From the NCBI RefSeq assembly GCF_014212135.1, contig NZ_JACJVQ010000008.1, forward strand, positions 1 through 64,000: DNA of 64,000 nucleotides. Reading direction: 5' to 3'. A program made the translations under genes and the position numbers. Below the pieces are notes generated by a model that saw only the letters and a program-made list of their open reading frames with translations, made no database searches and was not told the DNA's origin. Source of the DNA: Cohnella thailandensis (GTDB lineage Bacteria > Bacillota > Bacilli > Paenibacillales > Paenibacillaceae). Shown piece by piece: positions 35,394 to 44,527 of this stretch (position 1 is its first letter; the number at the start of each line of letters is the position of its first letter).

Positions 35394-35441
35394 AACTAAT
35401 TGGATTAGTTTTATAATAACTAATGGAATTAGTTTTGACAA
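35394..35441 (-). promoter_or_regulatory. Promoter with twin TetR-type palindromes
   Basis: AACTAATTGGATTAGTT (35394-35410) and AACTAATGGAATTAGTT (35418-35434) are 7-bp inverted repeats 24 bp apart centre to centre. Minus-strand -35 TTGTCA (35441-35436), 17-bp spacer and -10 TATTAT (35418-35413) make the second palindrome fill the spacer almost exactly. The overlapping TetR gene is the likely source of the repressor. Confidence 0.82.
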
Positions 35442-35445
35442 GGGG

Positions 35446-35886
35446 TTATTTGCCGAATCCGATTAAAAACCCTTCCGCTTCCGCGCCATCGCACCCCGAC
35501 AGCCTGACTTTCTCGGATCCGAAGGCTTCCGCCCAGCCGATATCCTCGCATACATACTTTTTCTGGCCCTTGTTCATGCCGGCGTAGGCGTCCCGGGTAT
35601 CGTCGATCGTCACATGGAGCTTGCCGTCTTGCTGGTCGGAGATGAGGTCATAGATGACTTTGCCGCCTTCGAACGAGCTGATGACGGCGAGCACGTAATC
35701 GAACTTCCCTTCATCGGCTCTTTCGATAAACTGATTCATGCGCTGGCGATCCTGCTTGTCGAAGTGGATCAGCACGTTGGAATCCATCTCTTGGCTGTGG
35801 TCGTTAGCCTTTGAGCAACCCCCTAGCAGGATGACCATTGCGCACAGAGCGGCTATCGCGGATTTCGCCCGGAATCGAATCGGCAT
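35446..35886 (-). CDS. DUF4362-type lipoprotein
   Basis: A 146-residue secreted lipoprotein: signal peptide with lipobox LLGGC near residue 24, then a domain of about 110 residues with FIERADEGKFDYVLAVISSFEGGKVIYDLI and the C-terminal VCEDIGWAEAFGSEKVRLSGCDG. Similar small lipoproteins in Bacillus and Paenibacillus are annotated DUF4362; no function is known. Two extra cysteines near the C-terminus could form a disulfide. It appears monocistronic. Confidence 0.75.
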   Translation of the reverse strand: MPIRFRAKSAIAALCAMVILLGGCSKANDHSQEMDSNVLIHFDKQDRQRMNQFIERADEGKFDYVLAVISSFEGGKVIYDLISDQQDGKLHVTIDDTRDAYAGMNKGQKKYVCEDIGWAEAFGSEKVRLSGCDGAEAEGFLIGFGK

Positions 35887-36054
35887 TCTAAGTCCCCCTA
35901 TAATGGAATCGGCATGCTTGTCTTCCTATAAACGCGAGGATTGGTTAAAAGTTCCCGGAGCGACGTTGAGCTTCCGAGCCCGATCCGATACGATAGGAGG
36001 AACAAGATTCGGGCCTCGGTTTATCGCAATCGCGCCCGGAAGGAGGCATCGCTT

Positions 36055-37026
36055 ATGCGCATCGTCGTGCTGGACGGATACGCGCTGAATCCCGGCGATC
36101 TTAGCTGGGAAGGGCTGCGGGAGCTGGGCGAGGTCGTCGTGTACGACCGGACTCCCGCGGATCTCATCGTGGAGAGAAGCCAAGGAGCCTCCGCGCTCCT
36201 GACGAACAAAACGCCGCTGCGGGCGGACGCGCTCGCGCAGCTGTCAGAGCTCGCCTATATCGGGGTGCTGGCGACCGGCTACGACATCGTCGATATCGCC
36301 GCCGCGGCGAATCGCGGGGTGACAGTATCCAACGTTCCGTCTTATGGGACGGAATCGGTCGCGCAATTCGTTTTCGCGCTGCTGCTGGAGCTGTGTCACC
36401 AAGTCGGCGCTCATAGCGAGTCCGCTCGCGAAGGGGACTGGGCGGACAGTCCCGACTTCTGTTACTGGCGTTCCCCTCTCACCGAGCTGGCAGGCAAAAC
36501 GCTCGGCATCGTCGGAATGGGCCGCATCGGCGAGAGCGTGGCGCGGATCGCGGCCGCCTTCGGCATGCGGGTCGTCGCCTCGGGACGGCCGGGCTCGGCG
36601 GCCGCTTCGCCGGGCGCCGCCGCTCCGCACGTTCCCCGCGTTCCGCTGGACACGCTGCTTCGCGAATCGGACGTCGTCAGCCTGCATTGCCCGCTGACTC
36701 CGCAAACCGAGCGGCTCATCAACCGCGACACGCTCGCGTTGATGAAACCCGGCGCGCTGCTCGTCAACACCGCGCGCGGCAAGCTGATCGCGGAGGCGGA
36801 CCTCGCCGCCGTTCTAAACGAAGGGCGCCTTGCGGGCGCCGCCGTCGACGTTCTGTCGTCGGAGCCTCCGGCAGCGGACAACCCGCTGCTGTCCGCCCGC
36901 AACTGCATCGTGACTCCGCACATCGCCTGGGCTTCGTCGGAAGCCCGCAGACGGCTGCTGGACGTCGCCGTCTCCAACCTGCGAAGCTTCATCGGCGGAT
37001 CTCCGGCGAACGTCGTGTCCGGATGA
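36055..37026 (+). CDS. D-2-hydroxyacid dehydrogenase
   Basis: A 323-residue NAD-dependent dehydrogenase. The catalytic Arg/Glu/His triad is in VNTARGKLI, SSEPP and TPHIAW; the Rossmann motif is GIVGMGRIGESVARI. This is closest in style to glycerate/hydroxypyruvate dehydrogenases. The ATG at 36055 has GGAAGGAGG; a longer frame starting at 35941 is unlikely. It is followed at once by a strong bidirectional terminator. Confidence 0.88.
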   Translation: MRIVVLDGYALNPGDLSWEGLRELGEVVVYDRTPADLIVERSQGASALLTNKTPLRADALAQLSELAYIGVLATGYDIVDIAAAANRGVTVSNVPSYGTESVAQFVFALLLELCHQVGAHSESAREGDWADSPDFCYWRSPLTELAGKTLGIVGMGRIGESVARIAAAFGMRVVASGRPGSAAASPGAAAPHVPRVPLDTLLRESDVVSLHCPLTPQTERLINRDTLALMKPGALLVNTARGKLIAEADLAAVLNEGRLAGAAVDVLSSEPPAADNPLLSARNCIVTPHIAWASSEARRRLLDVAVSNLRSFIGGSPANVVSG

Positions 37027-37029
37027 AGC

Positions 37030-37063
37030 GAAGGCGATAGGGAACCTTCTCCCTATCGCCTTC
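37030..37063. terminator. Bidirectional terminator
   Basis: Perfect 14-bp stem GAAGGCGATAGGGA / TCCCTATCGCCTTC with loop ACCTTC, between convergent genes. Confidence 0.88.
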
Positions 37064-37071
37064 TTAGCCAT

Positions 37072-37656
37072 TTATATGATTTGCAATGCATCCTTCACGA
37101 CGAACTTTACGCAAGGAAGGCGCTCCGACGTCACCGTGTCGCCAGCTGCGAATACGTTCATTAGCTCGTAAGGCTCTCCGGGAGCCGCGGAGACGTATTG
37201 CTCGATCGTCTGGTGCTCGTAATCCGCGATCCAATACTCCGGCACGCCGAACTTCGCGTACGACTTCCGCTTCATGACCCGGTCCCGCTTGGCGCTGTTC
37301 GCGGAGAGCAGCTCCACGACCAGATCCGGGGGACCGTAGATGCCGTTGCGGCGAACGATTTCCGAGCGGCTGCGATGAACCATCAGCAGATCGGGCTGAC
37401 GGGTCTCGCGTTCGGATAGGATCACGTCGATCGGCGACAGGATCATGATGTATTGGGATTCGCAGGTGTCCGATAATACGTGGTCCAATTGCCGGATGAC
37501 CCGTTGGTGATCCGTCGTCGGAGAAGGCTTCAGCTCCAGAATGCCGTCGACGATCTCGTATTGGTTGCCGTCTTCCGGCAGCTCGAAGTAATCGTCGACC
37601 GTCCACCCCGACTCTTTGATCAGGGGCGGAAGCTTCCGCTTGATCTCGTATTCCAT
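37072..37656 (-). CDS. Uma2-family putative endonuclease (DUF820)
   Basis: A 194-residue protein with the Uma2/PD-(D/E)XK layout: YEIVDGILELKPSPTTDHQRV, RQPDLLMVHR, GPPDLVVELLS and KRKSYAKFGVPEYWIADYE. The family is widespread in Paenibacillus and cyanobacteria. The fold predicts a nuclease, but biological roles are unknown. No repeat array or partner gene is next to it. Ribosome-binding site GGAGGGG. Confidence 0.87.
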   Translation of the reverse strand: MEYEIKRKLPPLIKESGWTVDDYFELPEDGNQYEIVDGILELKPSPTTDHQRVIRQLDHVLSDTCESQYIMILSPIDVILSERETRQPDLLMVHRSRSEIVRRNGIYGPPDLVVELLSANSAKRDRVMKRKSYAKFGVPEYWIADYEHQTIEQYVSAAPGEPYELMNVFAAGDTVTSERLPCVKFVVKDALQII

Positions 37657-37726
37657 GGGATCCCCCTCCGGCTTAGGATTCTCCCATTATATCACATATC
37701 TAGCATTTCAAGATTCATTTCGAAGT

Positions 37727-40700
37727 TCAATCGATAAATCCGACCGCCTGAAGCAACCGCTTCAGCATCGTTACCGCTTCCGCGCGGGTGGCCTCCACCG
37801 ACGGCGCGAACCGGCCGTCGGCCGTTCCTTGCAGAATGGCCGCGCCCGCTGCTTGAGCGACCGCCTCCCGCGCCCAATCCGAGATCGCGGCGCGGTCCGG
37901 GAACGCCGCGAGCGCTTGCCCGTCCGCCTTCTGAAGCGTTCCGCCCGAAGCGAAGGCGAGAGCCCTGGCGATCATGACCGCCATCTGCTCGCGGGTGATG
38001 CGATCACCCGGATGGAAGGCGCCATCCTCCATGCCTTGCACGAAGCCGTATTCGGCGGCGACAGCCACGTCCGCCGCATGCCAAGCGCCGGCCGGAACGT
38101 CCTTGAAGGTCTTGCTGCCGGATCCTTCTTGGTGCTTCAGGCCGAACGATCGAACGAGCAGCGACGCGAATTCGGCCCGGGTAATCGGACGATTCGGAGC
38201 GAATTCCTGCTCGGACACTCCGTTCACGATGAGCTTGGAGGCTAGAAGCTCGATATCCGCCTTAGCCCAGTGCGAGGCGATGTCCGCGTAGGTTTTCTCG
38301 TGCTTCGCCACCACATAAAGGCTGTTAGACGCGCTGAGAACCTTGATCATCGTCTTCCCGCCCGCCGAAGAGAACGCAGCCGGCACGAAGCGGAAGGTGC
38401 CTTGCTCTGGATCGAAGACGAGAACGGTATGACGGCTTGGATCCAGAACGCCATCGACCTCAAGGGTGCGTTCGACATATGTCGAGCCGAAGCTTCCGAT
38501 CTCTTCGCGGACGCCGCCCGTTTCCAGAACGAGATTGAACTCGACCGGAGCTCCCGCGAGCTCGATTCCTTGTTTGCCGGCCGCTTCCTTCGCGTCGGAG
38601 GCCGTATCCCCGTCAGCCGGGCGAACGATAAAGCTCCAGACGGCCTTGGAAGGATCCGGGATCGCCCTCTTCTCCAGAAGCTCCGCGATTACGGAGAGAG
38701 ACAGCGAGTAGGAAGCGGAGCCGTTCGTCACGACGATAACGCCTTTGGGGTTCGCTTTGCCGGCAGCGAGCAGGCCCTGCACGCTGAACGACACGACTCC
38801 GTTAGCGCCGGAAGCCCCTGCGTCGAAGGTTACTTTCTCCTCCTTCGCTTCCGTCAATCGGCGGTCATTGGCCGCCGTGCCGGAAGGCGCCGGGGTGCTC
38901 GGACCGACGCCGACACCGCCCGTCCCGGCCGAGCTCACCGTCACCGGATAAGCTCTCGTTTCGCCAAGCGCCGTTACGAGAAGGTACGTCGAGCCCGATT
39001 GAAGGGCGATCAACTGTCCGTCCGCGGATACGCTTGCCGCTTGCCCGCCTACGACCGCAAACTCCGCTTTCGAAGTCACGTCCCCTTCGGTCTTATGAAC
39101 GATCTTCAGCGATACCTTATCGCCAGACTTCAGAGTTAAGCCGGCCGCTGCGTTCCCTTCCGATCCCGCGTACAGCCTGAACGGAATCGACAGGCTCGAG
39201 AAGCCTTTGCCCGATTCGTTGACCGTGAACGCTGACGATGCGTTCGATACGTCGCCGATCCGGGCTCCACGAAGAATAACGTTGTCTGCCTTAAGCGACC
39301 CCTTAACGTTCGAAGCGATCTCGATGCCCTGCGTCCCCGCTCCGTCGATGACGATGTTTTCCAGCAGCACGTTCTGCAGAGCGAAATCCCCTTGCACGGC
39401 AATGCCCAGGTAGGTGCTATCCAGCGCGACGTTGTCGCGGATGACGATCTCGCTGCCGAGATCCTTGTCGCTCGCGAACACCCAGAGGGCGCCGAGATCG
39501 CGTTGGTAGCCCGTGTCGTAGCTGCCGGTGCGGATCATCGTGTTGCGTTCCACGATCGTCGTGCCTTCGAACGGTACCGGATTGAATCGAGTCGACACCG
39601 CGATGCCCGCTCCGTTCGTGATCGTATCGGAGACGACGTTGTCCTGCACCTTGTTGTCGGTGCCGCCGAACACGACGATGTTGTCCGCCAGCCAAGGCAG
39701 CGAGACGTTGTTGAAGCGCGCTACGTTGCGGATGCTGGCCCGCCCTTCCGCCGACCAGATCGCGATGCCGTCGTCGCCCGGATAACGGATGTCCGACTGC
39801 TCTATCATGCTGTCCGCCGTGCCGACGCAGAAGTTGATGCCGTCCGCCATCAGGTTGCGGATTCTCAGCCCCACCATGTAGAGACCGTGCGTATATTCGT
39901 CGCTCTCCTTCAGCTTCGTCAGCCACAGGCCGGCCTTCGTATGCTCGATCCACACGTTCTGAATGACCGACCCCGGACCGAAGCCCCCGTGAAAAGCGTT
40001 CGTGATCGCTTCGTCGTCCCGCTCGTTGATGCCCCCGTCGATGAGCAGGTCGTACACCTGGATGTCGCTGCCCTTGCCCACGAATTTAGCGCCGTTCAGC
40101 CGGGTATGCCACATGCCCGCGCCGCGGATCGTCACTTGGTCCAGGTAGAGCAGCCCGTCCCCGAGCTCGAACTCGCCCGCCGGGAACCAGACGCCGGAGT
40201 TCGCCGCTTGCGCAGCCGCCATCGCCTGCTTGAACGCGGCCGTGTCGTCCTGCCCGTCGTTCGCGGCCGCCCCGTACTCCGTGACGGATACGAACCCTTC
40301 CGGCTTCGCGAACGGATCCGCGACCTGCTCGAGTTCGGCCAAATCCACGATATAATAGTCGGCTTTGCTGTCGGCATCCTTTTCCAACCGGATCGTGGAG
40401 CCTGCCGGAACGTCGCCTATGAGAGCATGGATCTCGTCGAAAAAGCGGTGCCCGCTGCCTTGCTTAGGATCGTTCGACCAAGGATAGCTGCCGTATTCCC
40501 AAGCGTACTTCGAGGTGAGCTCCAGCTTCCGGCGGAATTCGCCGTTCACGTAGAGGCCCAGCGTCTCGTTAAGCCCCTGTCCGTCCTCGCTGTCCGGAAT
40601 GGAGTACCTCAGCACGATCGAGTTGGCGTCCTTGGCCGTCCGGAATTCCACGTACTCGCCGGTCTCGGACAGCTTCACCGCCTGACGGCCCGAAGCCTCG

Positions 40701-43700
40701 GAAGCGACTTCGCGGTACGTGCGGGACGGTCCGATAAGAGCGCCGTTGGTGATGCCCTGCTCGGCTTCGTACGTAATGTACGGCAGAGCCGCTCCGCGAT
40801 ATGCCTTCGCTACGCTGTCGTTCACCGTAAGCGAGTCGATCTGAACGGTTCCGGACGCGTCCCCGTCAGCCTGAAGCGCTACCGAGTTGATTCCGGAGCG
40901 CAGCGTCAGCTGCAGCGACTGCTCGGTCCATTCGTCCGCTCCCGCCAGCGACAGCGTTTGAACGCGCTCGCCGTTCACGTACAGGCCGAGGCTCTTCTCG
41001 TTCTCCGCGGCCGAGCGGTAACGAAGCTTGGCTTCATAAGCTCCTGCCGCTTGAGCGTTGACCGCCCAGATCAGCTTGTCGCCCGCGGTGCCGAAGCCTT
41101 CCGCATACGCTTCATTCCCCGCCGAGACTTCGCCGCTTGCGAAAGCCTCTTCCGCCTCATAGACGACATCGGCGATCACCGGATCGAATGTCCATCGGAC
41201 GTCGCCCGCGTTAGAGGATGAGCCGAGCTTCGCGGCGCCTCCCGCATTCAAGAGGTAGAGCGACGGATTCGCCGCGCTGCGAACGGTCCGGTAGCCTAAC
41301 GTCTCTTCTACCGTCCACTGTGCCGAATTCAGAATTCGGAGAGATTCCGAGAGCGCCGTTAACTGTCCGTTATCCGAAACGGCCAGCAGATGTCCCGACT
41401 CCCGGTTTTGGAGAAGCTTGCGGCCGTTAAAATCCTGAAGCAGCCACTCGGAGGACCGGCCGCTCGTCTCCGACAACGAGATCGCGCCGTTGGTCTCCGT
41501 CAGCTTCTTCCCTCCGATGGAGATCATGACGTAACGGGTGTCGTCTTGAACGGGCGTGCTCGTCTGTTCGTTGCGTTCTCCTCCGTCAATCGGAGTCTCG
41601 TACTCCGCCGGAGCGGCGGAAAGCTGCCACAACAGAGAACCGTAAGACACCGGCAGCAGCCCTCTCTCCGCGTAACCGGCCGAGCCGTTGACATGAACGT
41701 ATTCATCGTCCATGCCCTCGTTCAGGCTGCGTATGCGAAGGCTCGAGCCGTCCGAGGCCGCCGCTTCCAGCGCCCACTGCGTCTTCGCGTCGGAAGCGTT
41801 CGAGGAGACGCTCTCCAGGTAGCGGTAATCCCCGCTAGCCGCGAGGTAATGGCCCGTCACCCGGTTCTTGATGCGGGTTTGACCATCGGTCGTCTCCAGA
41901 AGCCAATGCGAATATCCGTTGGACGGAGCGACATCGCCGTAAAAAACGACTCCGGACGCGTTCTCGTACAAGAATTGTTGGTTGAACGCGCTGCGAATCT
42001 GCACGTAGCCTTCCGGCCATTGCGGGCTGGCCGCGTCGACCGCTTCTATCTTATACTCCGCGGAAGCGGCGATCGTGCCGTCCTCGGCTTTGACGGATTT
42101 GCTGACTTTCACTCCGCCGCCGCTGTCCTCCGCGCGGATGTAGTGGGACGCCCAGGCGCTTCGGAAAGTGACATACCCTTCGTCTGTCGCGTCTTCAAGG
42201 AACCACTTCGCGCTTCCCCACACCGGATAGATCGTCTTCAGCGTTTGCAGATGCTGAGGCGGATCCGCGAGCTCGACGTCGCCGCCGACGTTCTCCATGG
42301 CGACGTAGTTGCCCGTCGCCGAGTTCTTCAGGCGGATCGAGCCGTCGCCCGCATCCTCCAGCTCCCAGACGGAAGAGGCGTCGGAAGCGTCCTTTTCCCC
42401 GTATTTGACCGTCCCTTGGGTAGGGTCCTCGGCGTTCGTTTCTTCGAACAGCGGTTGATTCGTCTGCTTATTGATGAGACGCGCGTACTGCGGGAGGTCG
42501 TCGGATACCGTGACGAACGTCCACTTCGGGCTGCCCCAGCCGCGATTGATCATCGCGTATTCGGCGTACTTCGTCAGGTTCTGGAGGTTGATCAGGCGAT
42601 CGGTCTCCCCTCCCGTCGCGGGATCGTTCACGCTGCGGATCAGCTTCGCTCCGCTGACCGTCTCGATGACCCAGATCGCGCTGGTCCAATCGTCCTGAAC
42701 GTCCGTGACGCGGATCCGCCCTTCCTTCATCGACTCAATGTTGATGTAATGGCCGGTGGCGCGGTTTTGGATTCTTTTGCGTCCGTGGTACTTCTGGATC
42801 TGCCATTGATCCCTTTGGTCCGTTCTCGGATTGCCGTACTTCAGGTCCCCGTTGTCATCTTCGTAGAGCACGTAGGGCTGCCAAACGTTCTGAATGCGAA
42901 CGTACGGGTTAGAGCCGTCCGCCGGAACCGACGGGTCCTCCAGCAGCCACTGCGCCCCGTTCGAATTCGGATCGACGGCGGCGGACTGGACGTTCTCGTC
43001 GCTTTCGGCCATATGGATGAATTCGCCGGCATTCGCGACGCTCTGAATGGTGACATAATCGTCGTATTGCAGCGACGCTTGAAGCTGCCACTGTGCCGAG
43101 CTTCCCAAGACGGAAGCGTCCTGCGTGATTAGAGGACTTCCGGCTTCGATATAGCGCCCGGTGGCCGCGTTGCGGATCCTCTTCGCGCCGTCGTAATCCT
43201 CGACAACCCATTGGTAGAGCGGATTATAAGCATTTTCCGTCCCTAGGGCGCCATGCTTCACGACTCCGTTATCCTCGTACAGATAATCCGTCCCCGCGTC
43301 GCCTTCCGTGAAGTTCACGATGTGCGCCGGCTTTTCCCAGACCGGCTCGATTCTCCAATGGGCGTTGGCTCTCTGAACGTTCGACCAATCGTTGGAACGG
43401 GCAAACGTATCGTCCGGGAACTGGCTGTTCAGCACGTAGGCCGGATTGAGCGCGCTCTGGAAAGTAACATAGCCCGCCTGGGGAACGCCGGATTCGCCTA
43501 TGGCCGCGGACACGATCCACTCCGTCGCGGCCGTATTGTCTCCGGTGCCCATCTCGATTTTCCGCCAAAAATCGTCCGGTCCGAATTGAACGACATATTG
43601 GCCGGTAGCCCGGTTGCGAAGCTTGATTCGGCCGTCTTCTCCCTCTTCCAGGAACCATTCGGCGTTCGCGTCGCCCGGCTCGACTTTGCCGTAGGCGACC

Positions 43701-44377
43701 ACGTCGTTAGGCCGATCCGGCGCTTCCGGGTTGCTCTTCACGAACAAATATTGCCCGACCCGTTCCTGATTGCGAATTCGCACGGGGATCGGATCCGAGG
43801 CCGGCACGAGCTTCCACTGCGGGCTCTCGAAGGTCACGTTGATGTCGCTGCTCGCCTCCGCGTAGCCTAGCTGATCCTCCTCGTGGATGACGAGGTTGCT
43901 CGACGAAGGGACGGTCGCGCTCTTGATCAGCGAGTACCCTTCGCGGCTGGCGGGCTCGATCAGCCACCGGGTCTCCGGCGTGCTCGTCTCCGCCTCGCGT
44001 GCCGTCAAGGCGTCCCGGCGCTGGCTGACGTTCTCGATCGTTATGTAATGGCCGGTTTTGCGATTCTGAATCCGCTTCGTTCCCTCGGCGTCGTCGACGA
44101 TCTGCCACTGAGAGGACTCGTCGCTCGGCGCCGTCATTCCGTATCGAACGATTCCGTCCGACGCTTCGTACAGGAAGTTGCTTTGCCACTTGTTCTGAAT
44201 CCGTACGTAGACGGCCGATTGCACCGAAGTCTCGATGGCCGCCGGACCGTTGCCCGTTGCAGCCTGCTCGCCTTCCGTACCCGCTCCCGTTCCCGTGCCT
44301 TCCGCATACACGGGGGCCGCGGTCAGCAGCATAATCGCCGCCAGGAATCGGGAAAGCCATGCTCGTAACCTTGCCAT
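37727..44377 (-). CDS. SLH-anchored GH87-like alpha-1,3-glucanase with seven fascin-like repeats
   Basis: A 2216-residue secreted enzyme. The signal peptide (1-26, AAPVYA) is followed by seven repeats of about 140 residues (50-1065; YVRIQNKWQSNFLYE, RIQNRKTGHYI). Then come CBM6/35-like domains (about 1070 VVYEAEEAF; 1199 ITYEAEQGI) and a right-handed beta-helix (1366-1730). Three SLH domains end it (2026-2216). In the helix, D1512 (ADGINF) and D1535/D1536 (GDDG) have the same 23+1 spacing I recall for the GH87 catalytic aspartates. It probably breaks alpha-1,3-glucan at the cell surface and feeds the GH31 glucosidase and transporter encoded upstream. Confidence 0.78.
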   Translation of the reverse strand: MARLRAWLSRFLAAIMLLTAAPVYAEGTGTGAGTEGEQAATGNGPAAIETSVQSAVYVRIQNKWQSNFLYEASDGIVRYGMTAPSDESSQWQIVDDAEGTKRIQNRKTGHYITIENVSQRRDALTAREAETSTPETRWLIEPASREGYSLIKSATVPSSSNLVIHEEDQLGYAEASSDINVTFESPQWKLVPASDPIPVRIRNQERVGQYLFVKSNPEAPDRPNDVVAYGKVEPGDANAEWFLEEGEDGRIKLRNRATGQYVVQFGPDDFWRKIEMGTGDNTAATEWIVSAAIGESGVPQAGYVTFQSALNPAYVLNSQFPDDTFARSNDWSNVQRANAHWRIEPVWEKPAHIVNFTEGDAGTDYLYEDNGVVKHGALGTENAYNPLYQWVVEDYDGAKRIRNAATGRYIEAGSPLITQDASVLGSSAQWQLQASLQYDDYVTIQSVANAGEFIHMAESDENVQSAAVDPNSNGAQWLLEDPSVPADGSNPYVRIQNVWQPYVLYEDDNGDLKYGNPRTDQRDQWQIQKYHGRKRIQNRATGHYINIESMKEGRIRVTDVQDDWTSAIWVIETVSGAKLIRSVNDPATGGETDRLINLQNLTKYAEYAMINRGWGSPKWTFVTVSDDLPQYARLINKQTNQPLFEETNAEDPTQGTVKYGEKDASDASSVWELEDAGDGSIRLKNSATGNYVAMENVGGDVELADPPQHLQTLKTIYPVWGSAKWFLEDATDEGYVTFRSAWASHYIRAEDSGGGVKVSKSVKAEDGTIAASAEYKIEAVDAASPQWPEGYVQIRSAFNQQFLYENASGVVFYGDVAPSNGYSHWLLETTDGQTRIKNRVTGHYLAASGDYRYLESVSSNASDAKTQWALEAAASDGSSLRIRSLNEGMDDEYVHVNGSAGYAERGLLPVSYGSLLWQLSAAPAEYETPIDGGERNEQTSTPVQDDTRYVMISIGGKKLTETNGAISLSETSGRSSEWLLQDFNGRKLLQNRESGHLLAVSDNGQLTALSESLRILNSAQWTVEETLGYRTVRSAANPSLYLLNAGGAAKLGSSSNAGDVRWTFDPVIADVVYEAEEAFASGEVSAGNEAYAEGFGTAGDKLIWAVNAQAAGAYEAKLRYRSAAENEKSLGLYVNGERVQTLSLAGADEWTEQSLQLTLRSGINSVALQADGDASGTVQIDSLTVNDSVAKAYRGAALPYITYEAEQGITNGALIGPSRTYREVASEASGRQAVKLSETGEYVEFRTAKDANSIVLRYSIPDSEDGQGLNETLGLYVNGEFRRKLELTSKYAWEYGSYPWSNDPKQGSGHRFFDEIHALIGDVPAGSTIRLEKDADSKADYYIVDLAELEQVADPFAKPEGFVSVTEYGAAANDGQDDTAAFKQAMAAAQAANSGVWFPAGEFELGDGLLYLDQVTIRGAGMWHTRLNGAKFVGKGSDIQVYDLLIDGGINERDDEAITNAFHGGFGPGSVIQNVWIEHTKAGLWLTKLKESDEYTHGLYMVGLRIRNLMADGINFCVGTADSMIEQSDIRYPGDDGIAIWSAEGRASIRNVARFNNVSLPWLADNIVVFGGTDNKVQDNVVSDTITNGAGIAVSTRFNPVPFEGTTIVERNTMIRTGSYDTGYQRDLGALWVFASDKDLGSEIVIRDNVALDSTYLGIAVQGDFALQNVLLENIVIDGAGTQGIEIASNVKGSLKADNVILRGARIGDVSNASSAFTVNESGKGFSSLSIPFRLYAGSEGNAAAGLTLKSGDKVSLKIVHKTEGDVTSKAEFAVVGGQAASVSADGQLIALQSGSTYLLVTALGETRAYPVTVSSAGTGGVGVGPSTPAPSGTAANDRRLTEAKEEKVTFDAGASGANGVVSFSVQGLLAAGKANPKGVIVVTNGSASYSLSLSVIAELLEKRAIPDPSKAVWSFIVRPADGDTASDAKEAAGKQGIELAGAPVEFNLVLETGGVREEIGSFGSTYVERTLEVDGVLDPSRHTVLVFDPEQGTFRFVPAAFSSAGGKTMIKVLSASNSLYVVAKHEKTYADIASHWAKADIELLASKLIVNGVSEQEFAPNRPITRAEFASLLVRSFGLKHQEGSGSKTFKDVPAGAWHAADVAVAAEYGFVQGMEDGAFHPGDRITREQMAVMIARALAFASGGTLQKADGQALAAFPDRAAISDWAREAVAQAAGAAILQGTADGRFAPSVEATRAEAVTMLKRLLQAVGFID

Positions 44378-44424
44378 GAAGAGATACCCTCCTCTAGATT
44401 GATGAGTACCCTCCCATCCTATTA

Positions 44425-44438
44425 AATAAGCGCTTACA
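44425..44438 (-). promoter_or_regulatory. CcpA (cre) box upstream of the glucanase gene
   Basis: Minus-strand TGTAAGCGCTTATT matches the cre consensus at 12 of 14 positions. It lies 48 bp before the start codon, close to an AT-rich -10-like TTTAAT. Catabolite repression is inferred. Confidence 0.68.
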
Positions 44439-44485
44439 TTTCGAGGTGCGTTTCCCTAATCTTTAGGTGGTTTTTTACGAAGAAA

Positions 44486-44521
44486 GACAGTCCCCTATGG
44501 CCTGCTTGCCAGGGAACTGTC
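44486..44521 (-). terminator. Terminator after GH31 gene
   Basis: GACAGTCCCCT and AGGGAACTGTC stem followed on the minus strand by TTTCTTCG. It separates the GH31 gene from the glucanase gene. Confidence 0.7.
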
Positions 44522-44527
44522 CTCCGA

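Noticed and set aside
37072..37656. Uma2-type gene as a third member of the array-linked nuclease family
   Set aside because: Its motifs are of the Uma2 type, it lacks the winged helix, and no hairpin array adjoins it.
39392..43132. Two long plus-strand open frames inside the glucanase gene
   Set aside because: High GC keeps the antisense frames open; the Arg/Val-rich peptides match no domain pattern, whereas the minus-strand frame is a coherent multidomain protein.
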